A stretch of 64,000 nucleotides of DNA from Spirodela intermedia (taxonomy: Eukaryota; Streptophyta; Magnoliopsida; Alismatales; Araceae): positions 5,085,386 to 5,149,385 of the forward strand of contig LR746267.1 in NCBI GenBank assembly GCA_902729315.2, in the 5' to 3' direction. The notes under the pieces are model-generated. The model saw nothing but the letters and a program-made list of their open reading frames with translations. It searched no databases and had not been told where the DNA came from. A program made the translations under genes and the position numbers. This document shows, one piece after another, positions 1 through 10,006 of this stretch (its first letter is position 1; every line of letters starts with the position of its first letter).

Positions 1-33
1 GGCGGTTTGGCGGCCTCTCCTCCTCAGAGGAAC

Positions 34-3000
34 ATGCAGGTGAGTGGTGGGATTGGAGGGAGAGGGGTTGGAGTTCTGCAGATCGTTGTGCCGCTCGCAG
101 ATTGTGAGCTGTGGTTTTCTGTATTCTTATTTTCTCTTTGTTGATGGCTTGCTGGTGGTTCTTTCAGACGAGGACGGTTGAAGTCGGCAACATTTCGGAA
201 CTTGCAGGGGAGAGAGAGGTCGCCGAGTTCTTCTCCTTCTCCGGCGAGATCGAGCGCGTCGAGATTGTGCGACGGTATAAAAGTCTCACTCACAGCGGGC
301 CTTCTCTTCTCCTCATCCTGTTTGCGGTCTGGGGGTTGTAATCTCTTCCTTTTCTGTCATCGGGGTGAATTTTTGTGCCTCTGTGGCACTGTGCGGGGAT
401 TTTTTGTGGTGATTTTTTTTTAACAGATCACATGCCTCATTGCCGACGGGGTATCTGACGGGGTACTTTTGATAATTGTTTTTCCTCTCTGATTTATTAG
501 CTACTTGCGTTTTAAATCTTTGTTGCAATGTGTTCGGTTAAGCTTCCTTGTTTAAATGTGCAGTGACTTGGGGAAGTTGGGGACCGCGTTCGTCACCTTC
601 AAAGATCCCAAGGCCCTTGAAATTGCATTGCTTCTATCGGTATTTCCTCAACATCCGCAGCATTTATTTCACCATGGATAGATGTACTCAGCCTCCAGAA
701 GATATCTTACAGAATTGCAATAATATGTGAGATTTTTCATTGACAACTAAAGCTGTTATTGTCTAAACTCTCCTGTAACCGTGTTATCATCAATTTGATT
801 CGTCAACTTTCGAGTATCTAAGAAAACTAACGGGATGATGAAAGTTTAAGCTGTCGCCAGAATGCTGGCTTTCCATCATTGGCCCTTTTGTGATCAGGTT
901 CAGAGTGACTGACTCGCCGTGAGCCTGGAGGGCTTATTCATTTGAGAAGAATTAAAGCATCTCCATATTATTGGAAACCATGGAATTAGAAATCGCGGAT
1001 GTTTTCTTGAGGGTTGTTTCTGCTTAGCCCCAATGGGTATCAGGTTAGTAGTTATGGAGGTGAGCTGGAAGTGAAGTGGTGGTTTTAGTCATGAGGGAAC
1101 GAGGCCACTTGTGGGGATGAGTTGCCCATTGTTTTCTTTGGGACTCTAGACAGAGGAATACAGAAATCGAAGAAGGCAACTTCCCTAAAGCCAGGATTCT
1201 CATTTTGGATATTTATCTTTCCATTCTCTTCTTGTTGCCGTTGTTTAGTAACGTTTTCCTATGATCTTTGTAAAAGTGGCAGATACCTGTACTTCTGGCC
1301 AACATAGAATTTCAGTACTCTTTCTAAAATTCTTGCAGTATTCTAAGGAGACAGGTTGTGAACTGAGAATGAGGTAAGATGGATGCCTTTTTGTCGTGTC
1401 TAAATAAGGAACATTATCGTGCACCGTGCATGTCATTTCAGATTTAAGGAGATTGGAACCTGTTAGTTTCTTGACATTCCCGAGTGAGGAAGCAAGATAT
1501 GCGACTGACTCTCTGAGAAGAAAGTCGTGGAATTCCTTTGGGATATGGATACCAATTTGAGGGATAACAGAGTGCCCAGTTCGATTTACTTTTTTACTTT
1601 TTCCTTCTCTTTCAGGAATTTTTGGCGTGCCATTGGGTTTCAGTATGCATTTTTCATCGAAAGGTTGGTCTTTACTGTGGAATAAGAAACAGACAGAGTG
1701 TTTGGTTGTTTAGAATCGGTCACTTTATTTCAAGAGTTCAGGCGCCAATGTCAGAGGAGAGGTGGATGTAAAGGATTGCTTTTTGGCTGCTGTTAGTCTC
1801 ATGTCTGTGTCTATTCTAGGAAGATACTTTGAGTTCGTGAATGGATTGCTACTTTCCATTTCAGTTGTCGTTCAGTGTTCTGTCCTGAAGACACCTTCAT
1901 ATAACTTTCAGCGGTAATTCTCTTTTCTGTGGAGGATCAGCCAGTTTCTTTCTACGTAAGATACATTTAAGTGTTTGCTAAGGTGAACTACTTTTTGGTG
2001 CTATGTCTCAGTAATTTCTTGTGCTGGACACATTTTTGAAAAGCTTTATTTAAGCATGCTTCGCCAGTTGAAGGCCATAATCCAGTTTTTGAATAGGTCT
2101 GCATTTTTTAAAACAGAAAAAAAAGAGTGCGATGGTTGCTTGCAGAGGAAAGTGTTAAAAAAAATCTTTAATGGCCTAGGGAATGACTCATAACATGTAG
2201 AGAGCGGTGGATTCAGGAGGCATGAAGATCTTCTATAAGCATATTAACTTGCTGACAATTCAAAAGCCTTTACATAGGTGCCCCCCAAAACCCCACCTTC
2301 TCCTTCCCCCAAAAAATTAAATAAACTAAAGATATAAGAATGAAAACCTTGATTTTGCATCCCCTTTTTGTAGAGAGGTCTACCAGATACCCTTCGCCAA
2401 GTCTCCTCTGTCTTTGACACTGCTGGGAACTATTTTATTGGTCGTCTGACTTCGGCTCTGGACTTTGACGCCTTTACTCTTCGTCATTAATGGATGCCGA
2501 TATATGATCCTTTGAGACGTGGACATTACTGTCAGTTTCTGGCACAGGCTTGGCTGAAAACTGTTGACCTAGGGTCCGGTGTCTACACAGGTATGTTCGT
2601 CGGGTCTCGTCATGGCCAGATGTCGGGAACAGCAAGAATTATTCCTGAATCAAATGAACAACAGCGCGTCATATATATTAGTTAATAAAAATGGAAGATT
2701 TTACGGATATTTCCTACAGTATGTACTTACTACTCTGTTCGTCCTTGGCCCACCTCATGCAGGGTGCGACAATAGTGGACCAGATAGTGACTATTAGTCA
2801 CGCAGAGAACTACACACCAGATGCTGCTGCGGTATCATTCTTCTCCCCAATAAACTAAACTTTGTGAAATTCGTGCTCTCAAGTCGGTGATTTCATCAAT
2901 TTTCACTGAAATTCGTGCAGCAAGTGTTAGTGTCGTCGGACCAAGCAGTTGTTCCAACTCCCACTGCTGGGAGCACATTCTCAAGCCCCGAGGTCTCTCA

Positions 3001-3953
3001 CTCCCTCCCTCTTTATTCTCTGCCTCGTAATCCTCACTGCAGGCTTAATGTGGTGACTGGCTGGCGGCTCTTGATCCTCTTGCAGACTAAGAACAATCCT
3101 CCCCTCGGTGGAAGAGTATATGTGAGCAAAGCTCAGGATGTTGTTTCCTCTATGCTCGCTAAGGGCTCGGCCATCAGGCAGGACGCAGTGAACAAAGCCA
3201 AGTCGTTTGATGAAAGGCATCGCCTGACGGCCAATGCATCCGCCAAGGTCACTTCGTTCGACAGGCGGGTCGGTCTCACGGAGAAGATCAACGTGGGCAT
3301 CTCAGTGGTCAACGAGAAGGTGAAGTCAGTGGACCAGAAACTGCAAGTCTCTGACAAGACAATGGCGATCTTGACGGTGGCAGAACAGAAGCTGAATCAC
3401 ACGGGCACCGCCGTGAAGTCCCACAGGTATCTTTATTCATTTTTCTCATTCCCCCTAGAACCAAGCAGGTTGTTCATTCTCTGCTGACCTTTGGCCAATT
3501 CCTGCTCTTTGACCTACCCATGGTGAATTTTGACAAAGTGGGCCCTTCAAAACTGTCCGTTGACAGAGTGCTTTCTTTGGTTTAGAGAGAGAATCAGAGG
3601 CACGGAGACTTCCCCGTGCTTTCAGTCTTACCAAAAGTATGTGGGTCCGACGAGGAAACTCCTTCCTTTGACTTGTGAACTCTCTCCTCCGATCTGCAGA
3701 TACGTAGCCGCCGGAACAGCCTGGCTGAATGGCGCCTTCAGTAAAGTGGCCAAGGCCGGCCATGTCGCGGGCACGAAGACCAGGGAGAAGCTTCAGGTCG
3801 CGGTGTCAAGTCTGACTGCAAAGGCGAGACTTATGCTCCTCATCACCTGCATCTTTGACCCAAACCCATCTGGTCAACTCTCAGGGTTTCCTCTGATTAT
3901 ACCGTCACTGTTTAATCTTGGTCAACTTGCAGGATCCACCCATTGCCGCCTGA
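34..3953 (+). CDS. BPA1-like RRM protein (binding partner of ACD11 family), 8 exons
   Basis: Exons by splice sites and phase: 34-39, 168-274, 564-639, 2763-2831, 2921-2992, 3086-3426, 3700-3823, 3933-3953. They join to 272 codons (271 aa), about the family's usual length of 250-270. Exon 1 encodes only Met-Gln. Exons 2-4 form the N-terminal RRM fold (TRTVEVGNISELAGE, EFFSFSGEIE, GTAFVTFKDPKA, GATIVDQIVTI). Exon 6 gives the long basic helical region typical of this family (RQDAVNKAKSFDERH, FDRRVGLTEKI), and exon 7 the conserved YVAAGTAWLNGAF stretch. BPA1 proteins bind ACD11, a ceramide-1-phosphate transfer protein that restrains cell death; that role is family knowledge. The last intron (3824-3932) fits only a GC-AG boundary, giving an ending TAKDPPIAA. 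Reading through exon 7 would instead add about 43 unrelated residues. The start is at the window edge, so little of the 5' UTR or promoter is visible. Confidence 0.9.
640..2762 (+). other. Long intron 3 of the BPA1-like gene
   Basis: This 2.1-kb stretch separates the two halves of the RRM coding region (donor after TCG, acceptor before GGT, phase 0). I see no coding relic, no tandem repeat and no clear transposon ends in it, only T-rich single-copy-looking DNA. Confidence 0.75.
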
Positions 3954-4804
3954 AACAATGAAGAGGAACGACGAGAACAAGAACAAGAAGAGGAAGAGTG
4001 CGGCGTGTGATGAAGCCATGGCCTTGAGGGAATCGAATCCTAGGCTTTCTAAGTTCTTGGTGGTGCCAGAGATGGCTGGAGGAGGGGGCCGGGGGTATTC
4101 CCCTCCCCCCCCCCCCTTCTGAAGTCCTCCTTCCCTATTTATGTGAGTCTCTCTCTCTCTCTCTCTCTCTCGCTTGCTCGCTCTTATTGATTGCATAATT
4201 GTTGGGGTGTTTTTGTTCCGTGGTGGGAAAACGGGGAAGAGGTTGGTACAGTAGAACTCTGCTATTGATGATGGTTGATTCTGGGAGAAGAAACCGTGCT
4301 CCGGCGGTGCACGTGAAGGAAGGCGGTAACCCCCACCTTTCCCATGCACGACACGCGCGTCCGACGTCGATGGCTGGGGGCCACCGCATCGGAAATGTCG
4401 CGATAAGATCTGGCCTCGACGGCAGGCCTTCGCCGGTCGGCGCGGCGCAAAAAGCTGCTCTCTCTCTCTCTCTCTCTCTCGCCGCCCACCCATGACTCAA
4501 AAGACTTAGGTGGTCGCAAAGTCTTGCAGGGGAGGAGAGAGAGAAGACTAGCCGCTGTCTTGTCCACTCCCGAAAAGCTCCACCCCGATAAAAAAAACTT
4601 ATCGTAGTTATTGCCTCCTCCCGCTCTCTACCTTTGACAACTCTGAGCCCACTGAGTACCACTGCAGCCTTGGTCCATGCAAAGAAGTATATTGCACCCC
4701 CCCCTTTGTGAACTCATTTCTACATAGGTGTTCCTTCCTGTCCGTTAGAGAGACAGATAGAGAGTCCCTAGGGAGAGATAGAGAGAAAGAGAGAGAGAGA
4801 GGGC
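3954..4804. other. Intergenic region between BPA1-like and MCTP genes, with two CT tracts
   Basis: Contains the 3' end of the BPA1-like transcript and the promoter and leader of the MCTP gene. Two (CT)n microsatellites lie at about 4148-4172 and 4457-4480, and a C-run at 4104-4117. The reading frames here come from the CT/GA tracts and do not resemble proteins. Confidence 0.6.
4767..4803 (+). promoter_or_regulatory. GA-rich leader immediately before the MCTP start
   Basis: A GA-repeat tract ends two bases before the ATG at 4805, so it very probably lies in the 5' UTR or core promoter. GAGA tracts of this kind are bound by plant BASIC PENTACYSTEINE proteins (known in general). Regulation of this gene by them is inference. 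Confidence 0.4.
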
Positions 4805-7800
4805 ATGGCGGGTGTGGGCACGGTGAGGAAGCTGGTGGTGGAGGTGGTAGAGGCGCGGGGGTTGGTGCCCAAGGACGGCGGCGGGTCGGCGAGCCCCTAT
4901 GCGGTGGTTGACTTCGACGGTCAACGGAAGCGGACACGGACGGTCACCCGTAGCCTCAACCCCTCTTGGAACGAGTCCCTCCTCTTCGACGTCTCCTTCG
5001 GCGGCGACGCCGCTGCCGCCGGCGAGCCCCTGGAAATCGAGCTCCTTCACGACCGGAAAGTCTCCCCCACCCGCCGGAGCCACTTCCTTGGAAGAGTTCG
5101 CCTCGACCCCTCTCAGTTCGTCTCCAAGGGGGAGGAGGCCCTCGTCCACTACCCCCTCCAGAAGAAAAGCTTCTTCAGCTGGATCCGTGGCGACCTCGCC
5201 CTCAGGGTCTTCTTCTCCGACGAGCCGGCGCCGGCGCCTCCCGTCGACCCTCCGCCGCCCCCCGAAAAGCTCCCCGACGTCGTTCCGCCCTCCAACCATG
5301 CAGTGGAGCAGAAGGCGGCGCCGCCCTCCGGGGAGGCGGCGGTGGAGGCTGGGAAGCCTGGAGAGGCAGCGGACCAGGTGGCGCCGCCCGCCGGGGAGGC
5401 GGCGGTGGAGGCTGGGAAGCCCGTAGAGGCAGCGGACCAGGCGCCGCCGCCCGCCCCGGACGCGGCGGTGGAGGCTGGGAAGGCCGGGGAGGCAGCGGAT
5501 CAGATGGCGGCGCCGCCCGCCGGAGAGGGGGTGGTGCCTCAGGAGGACCTGACGAAGGAGGAAGCGGCGGCCATGGAGCAGCAGCTGCTGCAGCCGCCGC
5601 CGCCTTTGTCGCAGCGGCAGGTGGGAAGTGAAGAAGGCGGGGTGGAGCGGTCGTCGTTCGACCTGGTGGACAAGATGCAGTACCTCTTCGTGCGGGTGGT
5701 GAAGGCGCGGTCGCTCCCCGGCGGCGCCGCCAACCCGCCACACGTTAGGATCGCTGTCTCCGGCAGCAGCGCCGCCACCGGCCCCGCCATGACAAGGGCC
5801 CACCCCACCTCCTTCGAGTGGGACCACACCTTCGCCTTCCCTCGCCCCGGCGGCGCCGCCGATCAGGAGGAGCTGCCGGCGGAGGTTTCCGTGTGGGATG
5901 GCCCGCCGGTGGAGTCTCCGGCCGCCGCCCCCGGCAAGCGGTTCCTCGGTAGCGTCCGCCTCGACGTGTCGGAGGTCTCCGACGGCCCGCCGGCGGCGCA
6001 GTGGTATCGGGTCGCCGGGGCTGGAGAAGGAGAGCTGATGCTGGCCACGTGGGTGGGCACCCAGGCCGACGAGTCCTTTCACGGTGCCACCAAGGCCGAC
6101 GGCGGTGCCTCCTCCTCGCGCTCCAAGGTCTACCTCTCCCCCAAGCTCTGGTATCTCCGTCTCACGGTGGTCAACGCCGACGACCTCCTTCCCTTACCCT
6201 CGGAGACGGCGGCACTGCTACAAGACGCCCCCGTGTGGGTGAGGGCGACGCTGGGGTTTCAGTCCCTGAAAACCCGCAGCGCCGCCTTGGGCCGCGGCGG
6301 AACCCTAGCGCCGCCGCCATCGTGGGAGGACCTGCTGTTCGTGGTGGCGGAGCCACTAGGGGACCAGGCGGTCGAGATCGCCGTGGAGGCCCGCCGCCGC
6401 CGCCGCCACGGGGAGGAGCCGGCGACGGTCCTCGGCTGCGCCCACGTGGCGCTCTCCGCCGTCGAGCGCCGCGTGGACGACCGCCATGTAGCGCCAAGGT
6501 GGCTGGACCTCCTCCCGCCGCCCGCCGGCGGCGAGGAGGCCGGCGGCGCCGCCCCCCGCGGGCGGCTACAGGTGCGGGTGTGCCTCGATGGCGGGTACCA
6601 CGTGACAGACGAGCCGCCACACGCCGCCAGCGACTTCCGGCCCTCCGCCCGGCAGCTCTGGCGGCGGCCCGTCGGCGCCGTCGAGCTCGGGATAATCGGG
6701 TGCCGTAATCTCCTCCCCGTCAAGTCAACCGTCGGCACCGCCGCTTACGTGGTGGCCAGGTACGGCTCCAAGTGGGCCCGCACCCGTACCGTGGCCACCA
6801 GCATGGAGCCCACGTGGAACGAGCAGTACACGTGGCCCATCTTCGACCCCGCTACCGTCCTCACCGTCGCCGTCTTCGACGAGTCCGCCACCGCCTGCCG
6901 GCCGTTGGGGCGGGTCCGGATCCGGATCTCCGCACTTGAGAGTGGGTGCGCGTACCGCATTTCCTACCCTCTCTTCCTCCTCGGCCCCACCGGCCTCCAC
7001 CGCACGGGTGAAATCGATCTGGCCGTACGCTTCGCACGAGCGGGATCCCCCCTCGACATCCTCCACGTGTACGGCCAGCCCGTGCTCCCTCTCATGCACC
7101 ACCTCCGCCCGATCGGTGGGCTCCGGAGGGACCATCTCCGATCGGCAGCGGCGCGCCTAGTGGCCGCCCACTTGGCGCGATCTGAGCCCTCACTTCCCAA
7201 CGAGGCGGTGATGCACGTGCTAGAGGCCGACGGCGAGTCACGCGGAGGCTTCAGCATGCGCAGGATGCGCGCCAGCTGGAACCGCGCGGCTGCGGCGCTG
7301 TCGTGGGTGGCCAGCGTGGCGCGCTGGATGGAGAGCATGAGGACGTGGCGGAATCCGACGGCGACGATCCTCGCCCACGGCGTGCTCGTTCTGCTCATCT
7401 GGCACCCCGACCTCATCGTGCCCGCCGTGGCCATCCACGTGGCTATGGTAGGTGTCTGGAACCGCCGAAAGAGTGCACGCGGGGCGGCTTCCACCGGCCA
7501 CGTCTGCTTGAGGGCGTCCCAACTGGAGGCGACGGCGCAGCTGGCGGACGAGCTGGACGAGGAGCTGGACCCCTCGCCGAGCGCGAAGCCGCCGGAGGTG
7601 GTGCGGGCGAGGTACGACCGCCTGCGGGCCGCCGTGTGGCGTGCCCAGAACCTGCTAGATGACGTGGCGGCCCAGGCGGAGCGGCTCCAGTCGCTGGTGA
7701 CGTGGCGCGATCCCCGCGCCACGGCGATCTTCGTGGTGGCCTGTCTGGTCACGTCGGCCGTCCTCCTGGCGGTGCCCACGAAGGTAGCGGCGGCCGCCGC

Positions 7801-7915
7801 CGGCTTTTATTGGCTCCGCCACCCGGTTTTCCGGGGAGCGGCGGCGGCGGCGGCGCCACCAAGGGGCCTCAACTTCTTCCGGCGGCTGCCCACGTTGTCG
7901 GATCGCATCATGTAG
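4805..7915 (+). CDS. Multiple C2 domain and transmembrane region protein, QUIRKY-like (intronless)
   Basis: One uninterrupted frame of 1036 codons, near the roughly 1080 of Arabidopsis QUIRKY. Order by residue: C2 domain about 8-125 (LVVEVVEARGLVPKDG; SLNPSWNESLLFDV); Pro/Ala-rich linker about 140-285 with a 21-residue repeat; second C2 about 292-410 (YLFVRVVKARSLPG); third about 450-600 (WYLRLTVVNADDLLPL); fourth about 625-745 (MEPTWNEQYTW); then the C-terminal PRT_C region with membrane segments near 850-885 and 970-1005, ending LNFFRRLPTLSDRIM. Ca2+/lipid-binding C2 proteins of this group sit at ER-plasma-membrane contacts in plasmodesmata, and QUIRKY acts with the receptor kinase STRUBBELIG in organ shape (family knowledge). 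Lack of introns is normal for plant MCTPs. GC content is very high against AT-rich surroundings. The ATG is the first in frame and opens the C2A consensus. Whether it is the QUIRKY orthologue or a close paralogue cannot be settled here. Confidence 0.92.
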   Translation: MAGVGTVRKLVVEVVEARGLVPKDGGGSASPYAVVDFDGQRKRTRTVTRSLNPSWNESLLFDVSFGGDAAAAGEPLEIELLHDRKVSPTRRSHFLGRVRLDPSQFVSKGEEALVHYPLQKKSFFSWIRGDLALRVFFSDEPAPAPPVDPPPPPEKLPDVVPPSNHAVEQKAAPPSGEAAVEAGKPGEAADQVAPPAGEAAVEAGKPVEAADQAPPPAPDAAVEAGKAGEAADQMAAPPAGEGVVPQEDLTKEEAAAMEQQLLQPPPPLSQRQVGSEEGGVERSSFDLVDKMQYLFVRVVKARSLPGGAANPPHVRIAVSGSSAATGPAMTRAHPTSFEWDHTFAFPRPGGAADQEELPAEVSVWDGPPVESPAAAPGKRFLGSVRLDVSEVSDGPPAAQWYRVAGAGEGELMLATWVGTQADESFHGATKADGGASSSRSKVYLSPKLWYLRLTVVNADDLLPLPSETAALLQDAPVWVRATLGFQSLKTRSAALGRGGTLAPPPSWEDLLFVVAEPLGDQAVEIAVEARRRRRHGEEPATVLGCAHVALSAVERRVDDRHVAPRWLDLLPPPAGGEEAGGAAPRGRLQVRVCLDGGYHVTDEPPHAASDFRPSARQLWRRPVGAVELGIIGCRNLLPVKSTVGTAAYVVARYGSKWARTRTVATSMEPTWNEQYTWPIFDPATVLTVAVFDESATACRPLGRVRIRISALESGCAYRISYPLFLLGPTGLHRTGEIDLAVRFARAGSPLDILHVYGQPVLPLMHHLRPIGGLRRDHLRSAAARLVAAHLARSEPSLPNEAVMHVLEADGESRGGFSMRRMRASWNRAAAALSWVASVARWMESMRTWRNPTATILAHGVLVLLIWHPDLIVPAVAIHVAMVGVWNRRKSARGAASTGHVCLRASQLEATAQLADELDEELDPSPSAKPPEVVRARYDRLRAAVWRAQNLLDDVAAQAERLQSLVTWRDPRATAIFVVACLVTSAVLLAVPTKVAAAAAGFYWLRHPVFRGAAAAAAPPRGLNFFRRLPTLSDRIM
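5325..5525 (+). repeat. In-frame 63-bp (21-residue) tandem repeat in the MCTP linker
   Basis: The core AAVEAGK recurs with the DNA word ggtggaggctgggaag at 5341, 5404 and 5467, an exact 63-bp period, with partial units on both sides. Each unit reads roughly APPAGEAAVEAGKPxEAADQ. Being a multiple of three, changes in copy number keep the frame open. Confidence 0.85.
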
Positions 7916-7930
7916 TAACATGCGATCGAT

Positions 7931-7964
7931 TATAATCCTTCTAATAATTACTAGAAGGATTATA
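7931..7964. repeat. Perfect 13-bp inverted repeat just after the MCTP stop
   Basis: Arms 7931-7943 and 7952-7964 (TATAATCCTTCTA and its reverse complement) are separated by 8 nt, starting 15 nt after the stop codon. The transcript could fold here as a 3' UTR hairpin; function is unknown. Confidence 0.7.
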
Positions 7965-8174
7965 TTCAGCTGAAAACAACATCAGACAATATTAAACCAA
8001 TGAGATCGTTCGAGAAAATGGCGAATTTTCGAGCTGAAAGTTAAGAAATTGGAGGAAAATTTTCGAACAGGGACCATCCAGAAGCTCATCATCTTCGACA
8101 TGATCAACATCCACACAGGTCTGCGATCAGGGGACAGAAACATCAGACAGTATGAGAACGACCGACCAACAGGA

Positions 8175-8205
8175 ACCCATGGCTCTGATAGAAGAAGCCA
8201 TGGGT
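8175..8205. repeat. Perfect 10-bp inverted repeat
   Basis: ACCCATGGCT at 8175-8184 and its reverse complement at 8196-8205, with an 11-nt loop, just downstream of the chitinase-like relic's end. I see no gene link. Confidence 0.5.
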
Positions 8206-8223
8206 AGGGTTTATACGACGAGA

Positions 8224-8900
8224 TTATTCACAGAACTGATACAGATAGCTTTTGAAGCAGGCAGCCGGTGTCGGAGGAGAACCAGGGGGTGTCCTTGCCG
8301 GAGGGGTTGAAGGCCAGCTGCTCTGCGCAGTCCAGATTGTCGCCGGAGAACTGGCAGCCGACGCCATCAGATCGAGGCAGTACTGGTAATAGGAGACAAT
8401 GTTGTTCATGGAGTCGATTTAACCCTGGCCGCAGACCAGGTCGCCGTAGAGGACGTTCATGGTGGCAGCAAACCGGCCAGCCTCTTCGACAGGGTGTCAC
8501 TGGCGTGAGCGGAGGGCTGCTTCTTCTTCGTTGGCGTCATCCACCGCCATATCGCCGCCTGGAAGGCCAGGGTCGCATTCTGCCCAAGGTACTCCGGATG
8601 GTTCAGAAGAAGAGGAGGAAGAAGGATGAGTACCAGTAGACGGGGAGGGCTCCGTGGCCGTAGTATAGGACACCGGGGGCTGCAAGGATAGTCGTAGTTC
8701 TTTGCGCAGTAGAGGACGCCGTAGAGGATGTGGGATCTGAGGATTTCTGCGGAAACGGCATTATTGGAAGAGGACGGGGATTAGGGTTCCACCGGGGGTT
8801 TCTGACTGGATCTGATTAATTAGGTTTCTGGATTGGGATTGCTCACAGGAGGTCTTGCTCCCGACGTGGCCGCGCAGCGCCCACCCATCATCGATCCGCC
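8224..8900 (-). pseudogene. Chitinase-like (GH19, CTL1/POM1-type) pseudogene fragment
   Basis: Pieces of one family appear in correct order on the - strand but in shifting frames: HVGSKTSC (about 8855), then KNYDYPC and YYGHGALPVYW (8640-8710), NHPEYLGQNATLAFQAAI with WRWMTP and KKKQPSAH (8520-8610), DTLSKR, NVLYGDLVCGQG, SMNNIVSYYQYCLDLM and CAEQLAFNP (8290-8500). CTL1/POM1 proteins are secreted GH19 relatives without normal chitinase activity, needed for cellulose assembly (family knowledge). At least three frameshifts, a stop inside the SMNN region and a deletion before DTLSKR make it non-functional, and the N-terminal part is missing. An acceptor-like tttccgcag remains between the first two pieces, so it looks like a decayed genomic copy, not a retrocopy. 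Confidence 0.8.
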
Positions 8901-9131
8901 CTCGCCTGCGATTCCTCATCATACAAAACGTGATCAGACTTCCTCGCTCTTCTCCATGGAGGTGAAGAACGAGAGATCATAAAGGCGGTGGCGGCGCATT
9001 CAAAGGGCTCGAGGGAGATCCGGCGACGACGAGTGAGCAGTGGAAGCCATTGATCCACGAATAACGTCACCTGTCCTCTTCTTCCACCACTTCCTCCTTT
9101 CAGACGCCGCCGCAGCCGTCGTCTTCTTTTG

Positions 9132-10001
9132 TTCTGGGGCCTAACGAAAATTTTGGTTGAATCTCAAATAAATATTTTGTTATGCCTTTTTTTATACTTC
9201 TGATTTGTTCTAGGGCCCAACGAAAATTTTGGTTGTATCCCAAATAAATATCTTCTTGAGCCTTTTTCAAAATTTTAGCTTATTTTTAGTGTCCAACGAA
9301 ATTTTTGGTAGAATATCAAATAAATATTTTATTGAACTTTTTTTATAGTTTCTGATTTATTCTGGCGTGCAACTAAAAGTATAGTCATATCTCAAATAAA
9401 TATTTTACTAGGTACTTTTTATACTTTCTGATTTACTCGGGGGTATAATGAAAAGTTTGGTCAAATCTCAAATAAAAAATTCAGTGGAATCTCAATAACT
9501 TAAAATATAGTCTTTGTTTTATTTCGGGGTGCAACTAAGAGTTTGGTAGAATCTACAGTAAATATTTTAGTAAGACCTTTTTTCTAGTCCTTGATTTATT
9601 ACAGGGTGTAATGAAAAGTATGATCATATCTGAAATAAATATTATAGAAAGCCCTTTTCATAATATTTGATTTATTTTGGAGTGAAATGAAAATTTTAGT
9701 CAAATCTCAAATAAATATTTTAGTAAGCACTTTTTCATATTATCTGATTTATTCGGGTGCAAGGAAAAGTATGGTCATATCTGAAAAAAAATATTTTAGT
9801 AATACCTTTTTGATGGTGTTTGATTTATTTAGGATGCAATGGAAAGATGATCATATCTCAAAATAAATATTTTAGTAAGACCTTGTTGATAGTCCTTGAT
9901 TTATTCTGTGGCACAATGAAAAACATTTGGTTATATCTCAAATAAATATTTTAGTAAGACATTTTCATACTATTTCATTTATTTTAGGTTCAATGAAAAG
10001 T
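9132..10001. repeat. Diverged tandem array, 76-bp period (left part)
   Basis: Anchor words recur every 76 bp: ttctgggg at 9132 and ttctaggg at 9208; ccaacg at 9217 and 9293; then the matching site near 9370 and 9446. Each unit reads roughly gggCAACGAAAA, TTTGGTC, ATCTCAAATAAATATTTT, a T-rich stretch, then TGATTTATTC. About 11 units, each clearly different, lie before the inserted LTR. No reading frame is conserved across units. Confidence 0.85.
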
Positions 10002-10006
10002 ATGAT

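Noticed and set aside
3824-3961. Alternative BPA1-like C-terminus by reading through exon 7
   Set aside because: Gives a tail (starting ARLMLL) unlike the family; the GC-AG spliced ending is a better fit. Kept as a possible retained-intron form only.
3912-4017. Antisense peptide with a strong signal-peptide look (MASSHAALFLFLFLFSSFLF)
   Set aside because: It is antisense to the last BPA1 exon and its 3' UTR, caused by a GAA/AAG-rich stretch; the frame continues into vector-like low-complexity sequence and no family is recognised.
5202-5741. Pro/Ala-rich antisense frames over the MCTP linker
   Set aside because: Products of the repeated linker codons read backwards.
4745-6082. 445-residue open frame on minus over the MCTP gene
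   Set aside because: Shadow of a very GC-rich coding strand; composition (Arg, Gly, His, Leu) is typical of antisense reading and no domain is seen.
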